DNA of 60,780 nt from Inquilinus limosus (GCF_002195995.1 NZ_NHON01000017.1:1-60780); one strand, 5' to 3'. Counted from the first letter of the stretch, positions 18,615 to 26,155 are shown. Made by a program: numbers and translations. The notes: generated by a model from the letters alone, not told the origin.

Positions 18615-19880
18615 ATGTCCTGCCCGCCTCCGCGCCCACCGGGCCGGGCCGCCGTCGCCTTCGTCTGCGTGACCATCCTGCTCGACATCCTCGCGGTCGG
18701 CCTGATGGTGCCGGTCCTGCCCAGGCTGATCGTCGAGTTCGAGGGCGGCGATGTCGAGCGGGCGGCGGTGATCAGCGGGCTGTTCGGCCTGGCCTGGGCG
18801 GCGATGCAGTTCCTGGCCTCGCCGGTGCTGGGCGCGCTGTCCGACCGGTTCGGGCGGCGGCCGGTGCTCCTCCTGTCCAGCCTCGGCCTCGGCCTCGACT
18901 ACGTGCTGATGGCGCTGGCGCCGAACCTGGCCTGGCTGCTGGTCGGGCGGCTGGTCTCGGGCATCACCTCCGCCAGCGCCCCGACCGCCATCGCCTACAT
19001 CGCCGACGTGACGCCGCCGGAGCAGCGCGCCGCCAAGTTCGGGCTGCTCGGCGCCGCCTTCGGCCTGGGCTTCATCGCCGGGCCGGCGCTGGGCGGGCTC
19101 CTGGCCGGCATCGATCCCCGGCTGCCGTTCTGGGCCGCGGCGGCGCTCAGCCTTGCCAACGCCGCCTACGGCCTGCTGATCCTGCCGGAATCGCTGCCGC
19201 CGGAGCGGCGCGCGCGCTTCACCTGGGCGGGCGCCAGCCCCTTCGGCGCCCTGGCGCTGCTGCGCTCATCCCCGGCGCTGCTCGGCCTGGCCGGCGCGAC
19301 CGCCCTGATCTTCCTGGCGCAGGAATCGCTGCCCAGCCTCTACGTGCTGTATGTCATGCAGCGCTATGGCTGGGACGAGGCGGCGGTCGGGCTGTCGCTG
19401 GCGGCGGTCGGCGCCGGGTCGATGGTAGTGTCGGCGGCCCTGATCGGCCCGGCCGTGGCCCGGCTGGGCGAGCGGTGGGCGATGGCCGCGGGGCTGGTCT
19501 TCGGCGTGGCCGGCTTCGCCCTGTTCGCCCTGGCCCCGACCGGCCGGCTGATCCTGGCGGCGATCCCGCTGCTGTCGCTGTGGGCCCTGACCGGGCCGGC
19601 GCTGCAGGCGCTGATGTCGCGCCGGGTCGGGGCGGAGGAGCAGGGACGGCTGCAGGGCGCGCTGTCGGGGCTGCATGGCATCACCGGCATGATCGGCCCG
19701 GTGCTGTTCACCCAGAGCTTCGCGATCGGCATCGCGCCCGCGGCAGGCCTGGACCTGCCCGGCCTGCCCTACGGGCTGGCGTCGGCGCTGCTGGCGATCT
19801 CCCTGGTGATGGCCTGGCGGATCACCCGGGCGGAAGGTTCCCAGCCGGATGCGGAGCCGGCCCTGCCGCCGGCGGAATAG
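18615..19880 (+). CDS. MFS transporter, TetA-like 12-helix drug/H+ antiporter type
   Basis: The 421-residue protein has twelve predicted helices. The MFS motif A is [16 protein letters not shown] between helices 2 and 3, and GPALGG is in helix 5. The sequence resembles the TCR/Tet branch. The start at 18615 (MSCPPPRP) is set by GGGAGA at 18602-18607. In-frame TTG (18597) and ATG (18609) starts are less well placed. It is the last gene of the putative biosynthetic operon and follows the RhlC-like gene, so export of the glycosylated product is inferred. Tetracycline resistance should not be assumed. It is convergent with a small DUF1127-like gene 47 nt away. Confidence 0.9.
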   Translation: MSCPPPRPPGRAAVAFVCVTILLDILAVGLMVPVLPRLIVEFEGGDVERAAVISGLFGLAWAAMQFLASPVLGALSDRFGRRPVLLLSSLGLGLDYVLMALAPNLAWLLVGRLVSGITSASAPTAIAYIADVTPPEQRAAKFGLLGAAFGLGFIAGPALGGLLAGIDPRLPFWAAAALSLANAAYGLLILPESLPPERRARFTWAGASPFGALALLRSSPALLGLAGATALIFLAQESLPSLYVLYVMQRYGWDEAAVGLSLAAVGAGSMVVSAALIGPAVARLGERWAMAAGLVFGVAGFALFALAPTGRLILAAIPLLSLWALTGPALQALMSRRVGAEEQGRLQGALSGLHGITGMIGPVLFTQSFAIGIAPAAGLDLPGLPYGLASALLAISLVMAWRITRAEGSQPDAEPALPPAE

Positions 19881-19927
19881 CGGCCCGCCGGGATGTTGGG
19901 TTCGCCGAGGCGAACCCGACCTGCGAT

Positions 19928-20176
19928 TCACCGCCACAGGATCAGATCGCGCGGATGCGCCTCCCGGGGATGCGGCGGCAACCCGACATCGCGGCGCTCA
20001 TGGTCGCTCAGCCGCTCGACCTGCAGGGCACGGCTCCGGCGGCGCAGGGTCTCGACCAGGATCGAGAGCTGCAGTCCCAGGCCGAGGCGGATCGGGCGCA
20101 GCGGCGGCTGCGTCTCGAATCCGGCCGGCGGCACCAACCGGAGATAGGGCACCCTGTCGGGAGCGGGCGGGCTCAT
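19928..20176 (-). CDS. Small DUF1127-like protein
   Basis: The 82-residue protein has a C-terminal half, RRRSRALQVERLSDHERRDVGLP, that resembles the DUF1127 (YjiS-like) pattern of an Arg-rich helix followed by LSDRELRDIGL. The N-terminal part is Pro-rich. AAAGGA and CAGGG lie just upstream of the ATG. Short DUF1127 proteins in alphaproteobacteria have been linked to RNA metabolism and phosphate or carbon responses, but the function here is unknown. A Rho-independent terminator lies 30 nt before the start, preceded by an Arg-run leader frame, so expression may be attenuated. Confidence 0.55.
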   Translation of the reverse strand: MSPPAPDRVPYLRLVPPAGFETQPPLRPIRLGLGLQLSILVETLRRRSRALQVERLSDHERRDVGLPPHPREAHPRDLILWR

Positions 20177-20205
20177 GACCCTGATCCTTTCGTGAGCGAG
20201 GCAAC

Positions 20206-20235
20206 AAAAAACCCGCCGGGGAGATCCGCGGCGGG
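20206..20235 (-). terminator. Rho-independent terminator just before the DUF1127-like gene
   Basis: On the minus strand, CCCGCCG (20235-20229) pairs with CGGCGGG (20218-20212) around a 10-nt loop, followed by six T residues (20211-20206). The same stem sequence occurs at 1935-1956 before the GNAT gene. Its position between a short leader frame and a gene suggests attenuation rather than simple termination. Confidence 0.75.
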
Positions 20236-20271
20236 CTGGTGAACGCGAGGGAGAGTCTGGTCGGTGCGGGC

Positions 20272-20370
20272 CTAGGCCCCCGGGGACATCCCTTCCTCAA
20301 CGCGCAGCACGCCCGCCGCCGGACGGCGCCGGCGTCGCATGTGCAGCGAGGTGTTGAGGATGGCGTTCAT
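20272..20370 (-). CDS. Possible Arg-run leader peptide
   Basis: A 32-codon frame contains MRRRRRPAAGVL, with five Arg codons in a row (CGA CGC CGG CGC CGT) followed by Pro, and ends 36 nt before a terminator hairpin. Its ribosome site is weak. The arrangement resembles the frame at 1795-1908 (KRRRP followed by a terminator). It may sense arginine supply or translation stress, or it may be fortuitous. Confidence 0.35.
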   Translation of the reverse strand: MNAILNTSLHMRRRRRPAAGVLRVEEGMSPGA

Positions 20371-20426
20371 TCCGGAAGGATCGGGGACGATGCCGTCCCC
20401 GTCAATGGGCTTCCGCTTCGGTGCGC

Positions 20427-21581
20427 TCAGTTCCACCGTCCCGGCCGGCGCAGCTCGAACACCAGCGCCTCGGTGATCTGGGTCGCGCTGAAATTGTCGT
20501 CGGACAGGATCACCAGGCTCGGGTTGCCGTTGCGCAGCCGCGGGCCCCAGCTCATCGCCTCGAAATTGTCGAGGCGGACGCCGCTCAGCGTGTCGAAGTC
20601 GAGCAGCAGCGTCTTGCGCATCGGCCGCCAGCGGGTGCCGGCCAGGGAGTCGATGCGGGAGACGTCGGTCGCCCCGGCGCGGTCGGCGACATAGAGCCGG
20701 AGCTTGTTGCCGACCCCGGCGATGAAGGTCCGCTCCAGCACCAGCAGGTCGCCGCCGAAGCCGGGGGCGGACAGGATCTCGGAGACGCCGAAGCTGCCGC
20801 CATTGCCCGCCGGCAGCGGGTCGGCGACATAGACATATTCCGCCCCGGCGCGGCCGGTCAGCGTGTCGAAGGCGGTGATGCGGACCGGGCCGGGCGCCGG
20901 CGTCGCCGGGATGTCGGCATCCTGGATCAGCGGCGCCTCCATCGAGGCGAACAGCGTGCGGCCGTCCCGGGACAGGGCCAGCCCCTCGAACACCAGGTTG
21001 TTGCGCGGGCCGCTCTTGCCGGCGGCCGACGCCTTGAAGCGCTGGGGCAGATCCATGCTGCGGCGGAGGAAGCCGCCCGGCGAGATGACGTTGACCGACG
21101 GGTCGATGCCGGCCGAGATGTCGCCCTCGCTGCTCCAGTACAGGACACCGCGCAGCGGGTCGCGCCGGATCGATTCGGGGTCGACCGCGCCGGGGGCGTA
21201 GGTCTGCCCGGCCTTGTCGCGCAGCGGCGTCACGCCGGTGACGCGGATGCCGCGCACGGCCAGGGCGTCATAGTCGATCGCCAGGGTGTAGAAGCGCGCC
21301 GGGCCGTTGGCCGAGGAGCGGTCGTCGCTGAGCGCCGTCCAGCGGCCGGTGAACGGGTTCCAGTCCAGGCCCGACAGGCCGCCGACAACGGTGCCCTGGA
21401 ACGGCGGGGCATTCGGCAGCGTCGCCTGGCCGATCAGCCGCAGCTCGCCGATGTCGCCGCCCCCATGGCCCGGCCAGCCCTGCTGCACGGAGTCGGATGC
21501 CGGCGTCTGCGCCTGGGCCGGCTGGGCGCCCAGCAGCGCGGCGGCGACCCACAGGGCGGCCGCAACGGAACGAATCATCAT
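20427..21581 (-). CDS. Secreted esterase-like phytase-family protein
   Basis: The 384-residue protein has a signal peptide (about residues 1-25, ending PAQAQ) and a beta-propeller-like body. Segments such as GGLSGLDWNP, WTALSDDRS, YWSSEGD, NNLVFEGLALSRDGRTLFASMEAPL and NFEAMSWGP are typical of the periplasmic proteins described as having esterase-like activity of phytase. The substrate is unknown and the name rests on family resemblance only. The start at 21581 has GGAG seven bases upstream. It is divergent from the metallophosphoesterase gene across an AT-rich 159-nt promoter region. Confidence 0.82.
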   Translation of the reverse strand: MMIRSVAAALWVAAALLGAQPAQAQTPASDSVQQGWPGHGGGDIGELRLIGQATLPNAPPFQGTVVGGLSGLDWNPFTGRWTALSDDRSSANGPARFYTLAIDYDALAVRGIRVTGVTPLRDKAGQTYAPGAVDPESIRRDPLRGVLYWSSEGDISAGIDPSVNVISPGGFLRRSMDLPQRFKASAAGKSGPRNNLVFEGLALSRDGRTLFASMEAPLIQDADIPATPAPGPVRITAFDTLTGRAGAEYVYVADPLPAGNGGSFGVSEILSAPGFGGDLLVLERTFIAGVGNKLRLYVADRAGATDVSRIDSLAGTRWRPMRKTLLLDFDTLSGVRLDNFEAMSWGPRLRNGNPSLVILSDDNFSATQITEALVFELRRPGRWN

Positions 21582-21740
21582 CCCCCATCTCCATCGGATT
21601 GGATCTTCCGGGGACGGATCAAGCACAGTCCGGATTCTGGCAGAAAGTTAATTTATTGTGACGAGATCATTGTTTTATTTGTAGCATTCGATGCCTTGTT
21701 TTTACGGACTGCCAGCCCTGCTTCGACCGAGACTGCGGAC

Positions 21741-22280
21741 ATGACCATCTACTTCACCAGCGACACCCATTTCGGCGACCGGCGCGTGCTGGGGATCGAC
21801 CGGCGCCCCTTCGCCAGCCTGGCGGAGCATGACGCGGCGCTGGTCGCGCGATGGAACGAGACCGTGCGGCCGGAGGACGAGGTCTGGCACCTGGGCGACG
21901 TCGCGCTCGGGCCGCCGCCGGAGGCGGTGGCGGCGCTGCTGGCCCGGCTGCACGGCCGCAAGCACCTGGTCACCGGCAACAATGACGGGCCGGGGACGCT
22001 GGCGGTGCCGGGCTGGGAGTCGGTGCAGGCCTATGCCGAGCTGAAGATCGAGGGCCGGCACCTGATCCTGTGCCACTACCCGTTCCGCACCTGGAACCAG
22101 ATCGGCCGAGGGTCGCTGAACCTGCACGGCCATTCGCACGGCATGCTCGCGCCGATGACGCGGCAATACGATGTCGGGGTCGATGTGCAGGAGCTGCGGC
22201 CGGCGACGCTGGATCAGATCATCGCGCGCAAGCGCCGGCGGAAACCGTTGGCTGGAAAGAAGACTCCGGAAGAGGGGTGA
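21741..22280 (+). CDS. Metallophosphoesterase (calcineurin-like)
   Basis: The 179-residue protein has the metal-binding series TSDTHFGD, VWHLGDVALG, GNNDGPG, LCHYPFRTW and LNLHGHSHG, which covers all five metallophosphoesterase motifs. Small members of this kind hydrolyse phosphodiesters or phosphomonoesters using two metal ions in the cytoplasm; the substrate is not predictable. The start at 21741 gives MTIYFTSDTHF, the usual beginning. The C-terminus is Lys/Arg-rich. It converges with a small minus-strand gene whose stop lies directly after its own. Confidence 0.88.
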   Translation: MTIYFTSDTHFGDRRVLGIDRRPFASLAEHDAALVARWNETVRPEDEVWHLGDVALGPPPEAVAALLARLHGRKHLVTGNNDGPGTLAVPGWESVQAYAELKIEGRHLILCHYPFRTWNQIGRGSLNLHGHSHGMLAPMTRQYDVGVDVQELRPATLDQIIARKRRRKPLAGKKTPEEG

Positions 22281-22427
22281 TCAGACCTCGGGGTCCGGCA
22301 GCGGCCGGCGGCACCGGTTCGGGCCGCGATTGGCCTTGCGCAGCGCGGCATGCAACTCGCGCTCATGCCCGTCGTCGTCGCCCATGGCGGCTGCCAGAAG
22401 CCGCATCCAGTTCAACACCCGTCGCAT
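22281..22427 (-). CDS. Small hypothetical protein, 48 residues
   Basis: The frame reads MRRVLNWMRLLAAAMGDDDG and continues with a basic tail rich in Arg and Pro. GGGGAG lies seven bases before the ATG, and a TTGACA box with an 18-nt spacer to CACATA lies further upstream on the same strand, which supports a real gene. An amphipathic N-terminus (residues 1-15) may associate with the membrane. I do not recognise the family. Confidence 0.5.
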   Translation of the reverse strand: MRRVLNWMRLLAAAMGDDDGHERELHAALRKANRGPNRCRRPLPDPEV

Positions 22428-22460
22428 CGGCTGGCTCCCCTTCCAAGGAAGTCTGACACC

Positions 22461-22490
22461 TATGTGACGACGTTACGGGAATTATGTCAA
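22461..22490 (-). promoter_or_regulatory. Sigma-70-like promoter for the 48-residue gene
   Basis: On the minus strand TTGACA (22490-22485) is followed after 18 nt by CACATA (22466-22461). The region is AT-rich relative to its surroundings and faces the small gene starting at 22427. Confidence 0.45.
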
Positions 22491-22535
22491 ATACAAGCCG
22501 GGGACAATTTTGTTACGGAGCGTTGCCGGACCGGT

Positions 22536-23333
22536 TCAGCCCAGGCGACGCAAGGCCTCGGCGGTGGCGGCGTCGGCCGGGAAGAAGGATTCCACCGCCA
22601 GCTCCGACAGGGTGACGTCGACCGGCGTGCCGAACACGGTGGTGGTGGACAGGAAGGACAGCACGCCGGAGTCGGTGGCCAGGCGGAACGGCACCACCAC
22701 GTCGGGATGCGCCTCCTCCGGCGGGGCCAGCACGGCAAGGGTCGCGGGCGGGGCCGGATAGGCCTGCAGCTCCGCCAGCAGTTCGACCAGCACCGGGTCG
22801 CCGGCCGTCTCGACCTGGCGCTGCAGCCGCTCCAGCAGATGGCCGCGCCACTCGGCATAGTTCACGATCCGCGGCGCCAGCCCGTCCGGATGCAGGCCCA
22901 GCCGCAGCACATTCACGGGCGGCTGCAGCAGATCCTGCGATACCCCGCCCAGCAGCAGCGGCACCGCGGCGTTGGCGGCCACCAGCCGCCAGTGCCGGTC
23001 GACCGCCAGGGCCGGGTTCGGCGCATGTGCCTCGATCACCCGCTCCACCGCCCGCCGGGCCAGGGCCAGCGCCGGGTCGTCCAGCGGCCGCACCGGATAG
23101 GCCGGGGCGAAGCCGGCGGCGACCAGCAGCGTGTTGCGCTCACGCAGCGGCACCTCCAGCCGCTCGGCCAGGTGCAGCACCATCTCGCGGCTCGGCCGCG
23201 ACCGCCCGGTCTCGATGAAGGAGAGGTGGCGGGTGGAGATGTCAGCCTCGCAGGCGAGGTCGAGCTGGCTGAGGCGGCGGCGCCGGCGCCAGTCGCGCAG
23301 ATGGTCGCCGAAGCTGGGAGCGGTGTGGGCCAT
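22536..23333 (-). CDS. XRE-type helix-turn-helix regulator with MmyB-like ligand domain
   Basis: The 265-residue protein starts with a Cro/CI-type helix-turn-helix, LRDWRRRRRLSQLDLACEAD followed by ISTRHLSFIETGRSRPSREMV (residues 11-52). A C-terminal domain of about 170 residues has the MmyB pattern, including VDRHWRLVAANAAV. Such proteins are thought to bind small ligands such as fatty acids and regulate neighbouring metabolism. It is divergent from a SnoaL-like gene, with an ACCTG-G-CAGGT palindrome at 23370-23380 between them as a possible operator. Confidence 0.9.
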   Translation of the reverse strand: MAHTAPSFGDHLRDWRRRRRLSQLDLACEADISTRHLSFIETGRSRPSREMVLHLAERLEVPLRERNTLLVAAGFAPAYPVRPLDDPALALARRAVERVIEAHAPNPALAVDRHWRLVAANAAVPLLLGGVSQDLLQPPVNVLRLGLHPDGLAPRIVNYAEWRGHLLERLQRQVETAGDPVLVELLAELQAYPAPPATLAVLAPPEEAHPDVVVPFRLATDSGVLSFLSTTTVFGTPVDVTLSELAVESFFPADAATAEALRRLG

Positions 23334-23369
23334 GCCCGACGATAGCCGGCGGAGGGCGGCGCATCCATG

Positions 23370-23380
23370 ACCTGGCAGGT
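23370..23380. promoter_or_regulatory. Possible operator in the XRE/SnoaL-like divergent region
   Basis: An 11-bp perfect palindrome, ACCTG-G-CAGGT, lies between the divergent starts at 23333 and 23444. It is placed where an autoregulating XRE protein would bind. It is short, so the assignment is tentative. Confidence 0.35.
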
Positions 23381-23443
23381 AATCGCTTTCGCCGTACGGG
23401 CCGGACAGGATCCGGCCATCGCAACCACCGATGGAGAGCCGAG

Positions 23444-23809
23444 ATGACCGCCACCGACCTGGTCGACCGCTACATCGCGATCTGGAACGAGACCGATGCC
23501 GGCCGCCGGCGCGCTTTGATCGACGCCACCTGGACCGAGGGCGCCTTCTATCTCGACCCGATGATGCGGGGCGACGGCCGGGCCGGCATCGACGCCATGA
23601 TCGCCGCGGTGCAGGAGCGGTTCCCCGGCCACCGCTTCCGCCGCGTCGGCCCGGTCGACGAGCACAATGGGAAGGTGCGCTTCCGCTGGGAGCTGGGACC
23701 GGACGGCGCGCCGCCGCTGGTCGCCGGCACCGATTTCGGCGAAATCGCCGGCGGCCTGCTGTCCGGCATCACCGGCTTCCTCGACCAGGCCCCGGCGATG
23801 GCGGCGTGA
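23444..23809 (+). CDS. SnoaL-like / NTF2-fold small protein
   Basis: The 121-residue protein follows the SnoaL-like pattern: an N-terminal helix with VDRYIAIWNETDAGRRRALID, then TWTEGAFYLDPM, and a GDGRAGIDAMIAAVQERFPGH segment followed by beta strands. These cone-shaped NTF2-fold proteins bind small hydrophobic compounds and may act as isomerases or hydrolases. The specific role is unknown. GGAGA lies before the ATG. It is probably regulated by the divergent XRE/MmyB-like protein. Confidence 0.85.
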   Translation: MTATDLVDRYIAIWNETDAGRRRALIDATWTEGAFYLDPMMRGDGRAGIDAMIAAVQERFPGHRFRRVGPVDEHNGKVRFRWELGPDGAPPLVAGTDFGEIAGGLLSGITGFLDQAPAMAA

Positions 23810-23847
23810 CGGGACGGGGCGGACCGGGAAGGCCCGCCCCTGCCCTT

Positions 23848-25026
23848 TCATTCAGCCGGCAGGCGCAGCGCCAGTCCGGTGACGACCAGCGCCGCCGCGG
23901 CGCAGAACCCGGCCAGCGCCAGCCCGGCCGGCAGCACCAGCACCGCCAGCGTGCCGGCGGCGCCGACGATCAGCCCTTCCAGGCAGGCATAGAGCGCGGT
24001 GGCGGTGCCGGCGACATGGCCGAAGCCCCGCAGCGCCCCGTTGGCGGTGACGGCGCAGGTGACCGAGATGCCGGCCGAGATCACCCAGACCGGCCCCAGG
24101 AAGGCCCACAGCGACGGGCCTGTCACGACCTGCCCCAGCGCCAGCAGCACCGCCCCGGCCAGCAGCAGCGCCATGCCGCGGGTCAGGCAGCCGCGCCGGC
24201 CCCAGCGCGCGGTGAAGCGGCCGGCGAAGCGCGCGGTCGCGATCATCACCAGGGCCGCGGTGCCGAAGGCCAGGCTGAAGCCGATCGGGTCGAGGCCCAG
24301 CCCGCCGATCAGCACCGCGGGCGCGGTCGAGAAATAGACGAAGAACGCGCCCATCGCCGCGCTGAAGCCCAGCGTGTAGGTCCAGAACGGCCCGCTGCCG
24401 AGGATGGCGCCGACATGGCGCAGCCGCACGCCGTCGCCATCCTCCGGCCGCGTCTCCGGCCAGCGCCAGAGCGCCTGCAGCCCGGCCAGGACGCCGAGCC
24501 CGGCCAGCAGCCAGAAGATGGCGCGCCAGCCGAAGCCATGGTCGACCGCGGCGCCGAGCAGCGGCCCGAAGGCCGGCACGAAGGCCAGCATCGAGCCGAG
24601 CAGGCTGTAGATCACCGCGCCCTCACGCCGGGTCGCATAGACGTCGCGCACCGTGGCGAAGGTGGCGACCAGCATGGCCGCCGCGCCGGCCGCCTGGGCC
24701 AGGCGCAGCGCCAGGAACAGGCCGGCCGAGGCGGTCAGCGCCAGCCCGGCCGAGGCCAGGGTGAACAGGAGCGCACCGCCCAGCAGCACCGGCCGCCGGC
24801 CGATGCGGTCGGACAGCGGCCCGAACAGCAGCTGGCCGCAGCCGAGCAGCAGCAGATAGAGGCTGAGGGTCAGCTGGACCAGCGCCGGCGTCGCCGCCAG
24901 GGCCACCGGCATTTCCGGCACCACCGGCAGGTAGACATCCATGCCGAGCGAGGCGATCAGGTCGAAGGGGGACAAGAGCAGCAGCGTGGCTGCCAGGGAA
25001 TAGGGCCATGGCCTGGGTGCAGGCAT
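23848..25026 (-). CDS. CmlA-like MFS exporter (Bcr/CflA family, phenicol-type)
   Basis: The 392-residue protein begins with YSLAATLLLLSPFDL and continues IASLGMDVYLPVVP, LFGPLSDRIGRRPVLLGG, VATFATVRDVYA and NGALRGFGHVAGTATA. These closely follow the CmlA chloramphenicol exporters from integrons and chromosomes. It has twelve predicted helices and should export phenicols or related drugs with proton exchange across the inner membrane. GGAGGT sits six bases before the start at 25026. A 9-codon leader frame lies 100 nt upstream, as in drug-inducible cmlA genes. Substrate assignment is by similarity; a broader Bcr/CflA range is possible. Confidence 0.88.
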   Translation of the reverse strand: MPAPRPWPYSLAATLLLLSPFDLIASLGMDVYLPVVPEMPVALAATPALVQLTLSLYLLLLGCGQLLFGPLSDRIGRRPVLLGGALLFTLASAGLALTASAGLFLALRLAQAAGAAAMLVATFATVRDVYATRREGAVIYSLLGSMLAFVPAFGPLLGAAVDHGFGWRAIFWLLAGLGVLAGLQALWRWPETRPEDGDGVRLRHVGAILGSGPFWTYTLGFSAAMGAFFVYFSTAPAVLIGGLGLDPIGFSLAFGTAALVMIATARFAGRFTARWGRRGCLTRGMALLLAGAVLLALGQVVTGPSLWAFLGPVWVISAGISVTCAVTANGALRGFGHVAGTATALYACLEGLIVGAAGTLAVLVLPAGLALAGFCAAAALVVTGLALRLPAE

Positions 25027-25126
25027 GGGAAGACCTCCGCGGAAAGGGGATTTCGGCGGCGGTCCGCATCAGGACTGGGAAGGCCGTGATCGGGCGCGCC
25101 GCAACAACCGGACGGGTTGGTGCGGC

Positions 25127-25156
25127 TCAGCGGGTTGCGGTGGAGTCGGTCCTCAT
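25127..25156 (-). CDS. Nine-codon leader peptide for inducible translation of the CmlA-like gene
   Basis: The frame reads MRTDSTATR, with GGAG seven bases before its ATG, and ends 100 nt before the exporter start. It is rich in Thr, Ser and Ala, the residues at which chloramphenicol is known to arrest ribosomes. A leader of nine codons with translational attenuation is described for integron cmlA. The intervening RNA contains GCGGA...TCCGC complementarity around the exporter Shine-Dalgarno that could mask it. The function is inferred from this layout. Confidence 0.55.
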   Translation of the reverse strand: MRTDSTATR

Positions 25157-25235
25157 CGCAGGTCTCCGGATAACGGCGGGATTGGCTGTAGCCGGTGCGG
25201 GACGGGGCGTCAACCGAGCGACACCACTCCACCAA

Positions 25236-25323
25236 CCGTCATTGCGAGCGTAGCGAAGCAATCCAGGGCGGTTTGGCGTAGCCCCTGGATTGCTTCGTCG
25301 GCTTCGCCCCCTCGCAATGACGG
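25236..25323. repeat. Palindromic repeat element, family R2, copy 1
   Basis: The ends CCGTCATTGCGAG and CTCGCAATGACGG are perfect inverted repeats. Inside are AAGCAATCCAGGG and CCCTGGATTGCTT as a second inverted pair. The whole 88 bp can fold into one long hairpin. Related copies lie at 26156, 52842 and 60733. It is a non-coding REP/MITE-like element in the gap between the cmlA-type leader and the HlyU-family gene. Confidence 0.85.
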
Positions 25324-25403
25324 TATGGGGTTTGACGATACGTGATCCTTGGCCCGATCCAGGCTAGGCTGCGCCTCCCCTTTCCTGCGCAACGGGCGGC
25401 ACG

Positions 25404-25703
25404 ATGGTCTCCTTCCTCAAATCCCTGTTCGGCGGCGGCAAGCGCGAGGAGGCCTCGCCCGGCGAGGCCCCGGCCGGGCCGGCGGTCGAGTACAAGGGCT
25501 TCCGCATCCGCCCGGCCCCGTTCCAGGCCGGCGGCCAGTACCAGACCGCGGGCCTGATCGAGAAGGACTTCCCGGAGGGCACCAAGACCCACCACTTCAT
25601 CCGCGCCGACAAGCACGCCAGCAAGGACGACGCCACCGCCTTCTCGGTGACCAAGGCGCAGCAGATCATCGACGAGCAGGGCGACCGCGTGTTCGCGGAC
25701 TGA
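25404..25703 (+). CDS. HlyU-family protein
   Basis: The 99-residue protein starts MVSFLKSLFGGGK and contains VEYKGFRIRPAPFQAGGQY, HHFIRADKHASKDDA and a C-terminal KAQQIIDEQGDRVF, matching the HlyU family seen in many alphaproteobacteria. Vibrio HlyU activates haemolysin genes, but most family members are uncharacterised, so a regulatory role here is only a possibility. The gene appears to be monocistronic, with a repeat element upstream. Confidence 0.85.
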   Translation: MVSFLKSLFGGGKREEASPGEAPAGPAVEYKGFRIRPAPFQAGGQYQTAGLIEKDFPEGTKTHHFIRADKHASKDDATAFSVTKAQQIIDEQGDRVFAD

Positions 25704-25756
25704 CGCCGTCCGCCATTACCTGCGAGGGTATTGGTTCCGTTCCCGGCCGCGGCGAT

Positions 25757-25782
25757 CCTCGGGGCATCTGCAAGCCCCGAGG
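25757..25782 (+). promoter_or_regulatory. Perfect hairpin covering the Shine-Dalgarno of the ABM gene
   Basis: CCTCGGGGC (25757-25765) pairs perfectly with GCCCCGAGG (25774-25782) around an 8-nt loop. The right arm overlaps the GAGGA ribosome site of the gene starting at 25788. In RNA this would hide the ribosome site and reduce initiation unless it is opened. Confidence 0.5.
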
Positions 25783-25787
25783 ACGAG

Positions 25788-26138
25788 ATGCCGGTCTCCA
25801 CCACCGCCCGCCCCGGCGACACCGCCGTCGCCATCATCGTCACCCTGCATGTGAAGCCGGGCCGCGAGGCCGAGTTCCTGGGCCTGCTGACGCCGGTGCT
25901 GGACGCGATGCGGCACGAGCCGGGCTTCATCAACGCCGTGCTGCACCGGTCGCCGGACGACCCGACGCTGTTCATGATCTATGAGACCTGGGCCGACCTC
26001 GATGAGCTGGTGCAGGTGCAGATCCCCCGCGCCTACCGCCAGGCCTATATCGCGGCGCTGCCGGACATCCTGCGGCAGGAACGCGGCATCGCCATCTGGC
26101 AGCCGATGCGTGGCGATTTCGCGACGGCTATCAGCTGA
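25788..26138 (+). CDS. Antibiotic biosynthesis monooxygenase (ABM) domain protein
   Basis: The 116-residue protein has the ABM ferredoxin-like fold pattern: VAIIVTLHVKPGREAEFLGLL, MRHEPGFINAVLHRS, and FMIYETWADLDELVQVQ. Members are small monooxygenases or dimeric stress proteins acting on quinones, haem or polyketides; most are unassigned. The start at 25788 (MPVSTTARPG) is used rather than an upstream GTG because of GAGGA at 25779-25783. That ribosome site lies in a strong hairpin. Confidence 0.85.
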   Translation: MPVSTTARPGDTAVAIIVTLHVKPGREAEFLGLLTPVLDAMRHEPGFINAVLHRSPDDPTLFMIYETWADLDELVQVQIPRAYRQAYIAALPDILRQERGIAIWQPMRGDFATAIS

Positions 26139-26155
26139 AGAGGAACGCGCACCCA

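Noticed and set aside
18615-19880. Calling the TetA-like MFS gene a tetracycline resistance determinant
   Set aside because: Family resemblance is general, and the operon context points to product export. No tetR-type repressor is divergent from it.
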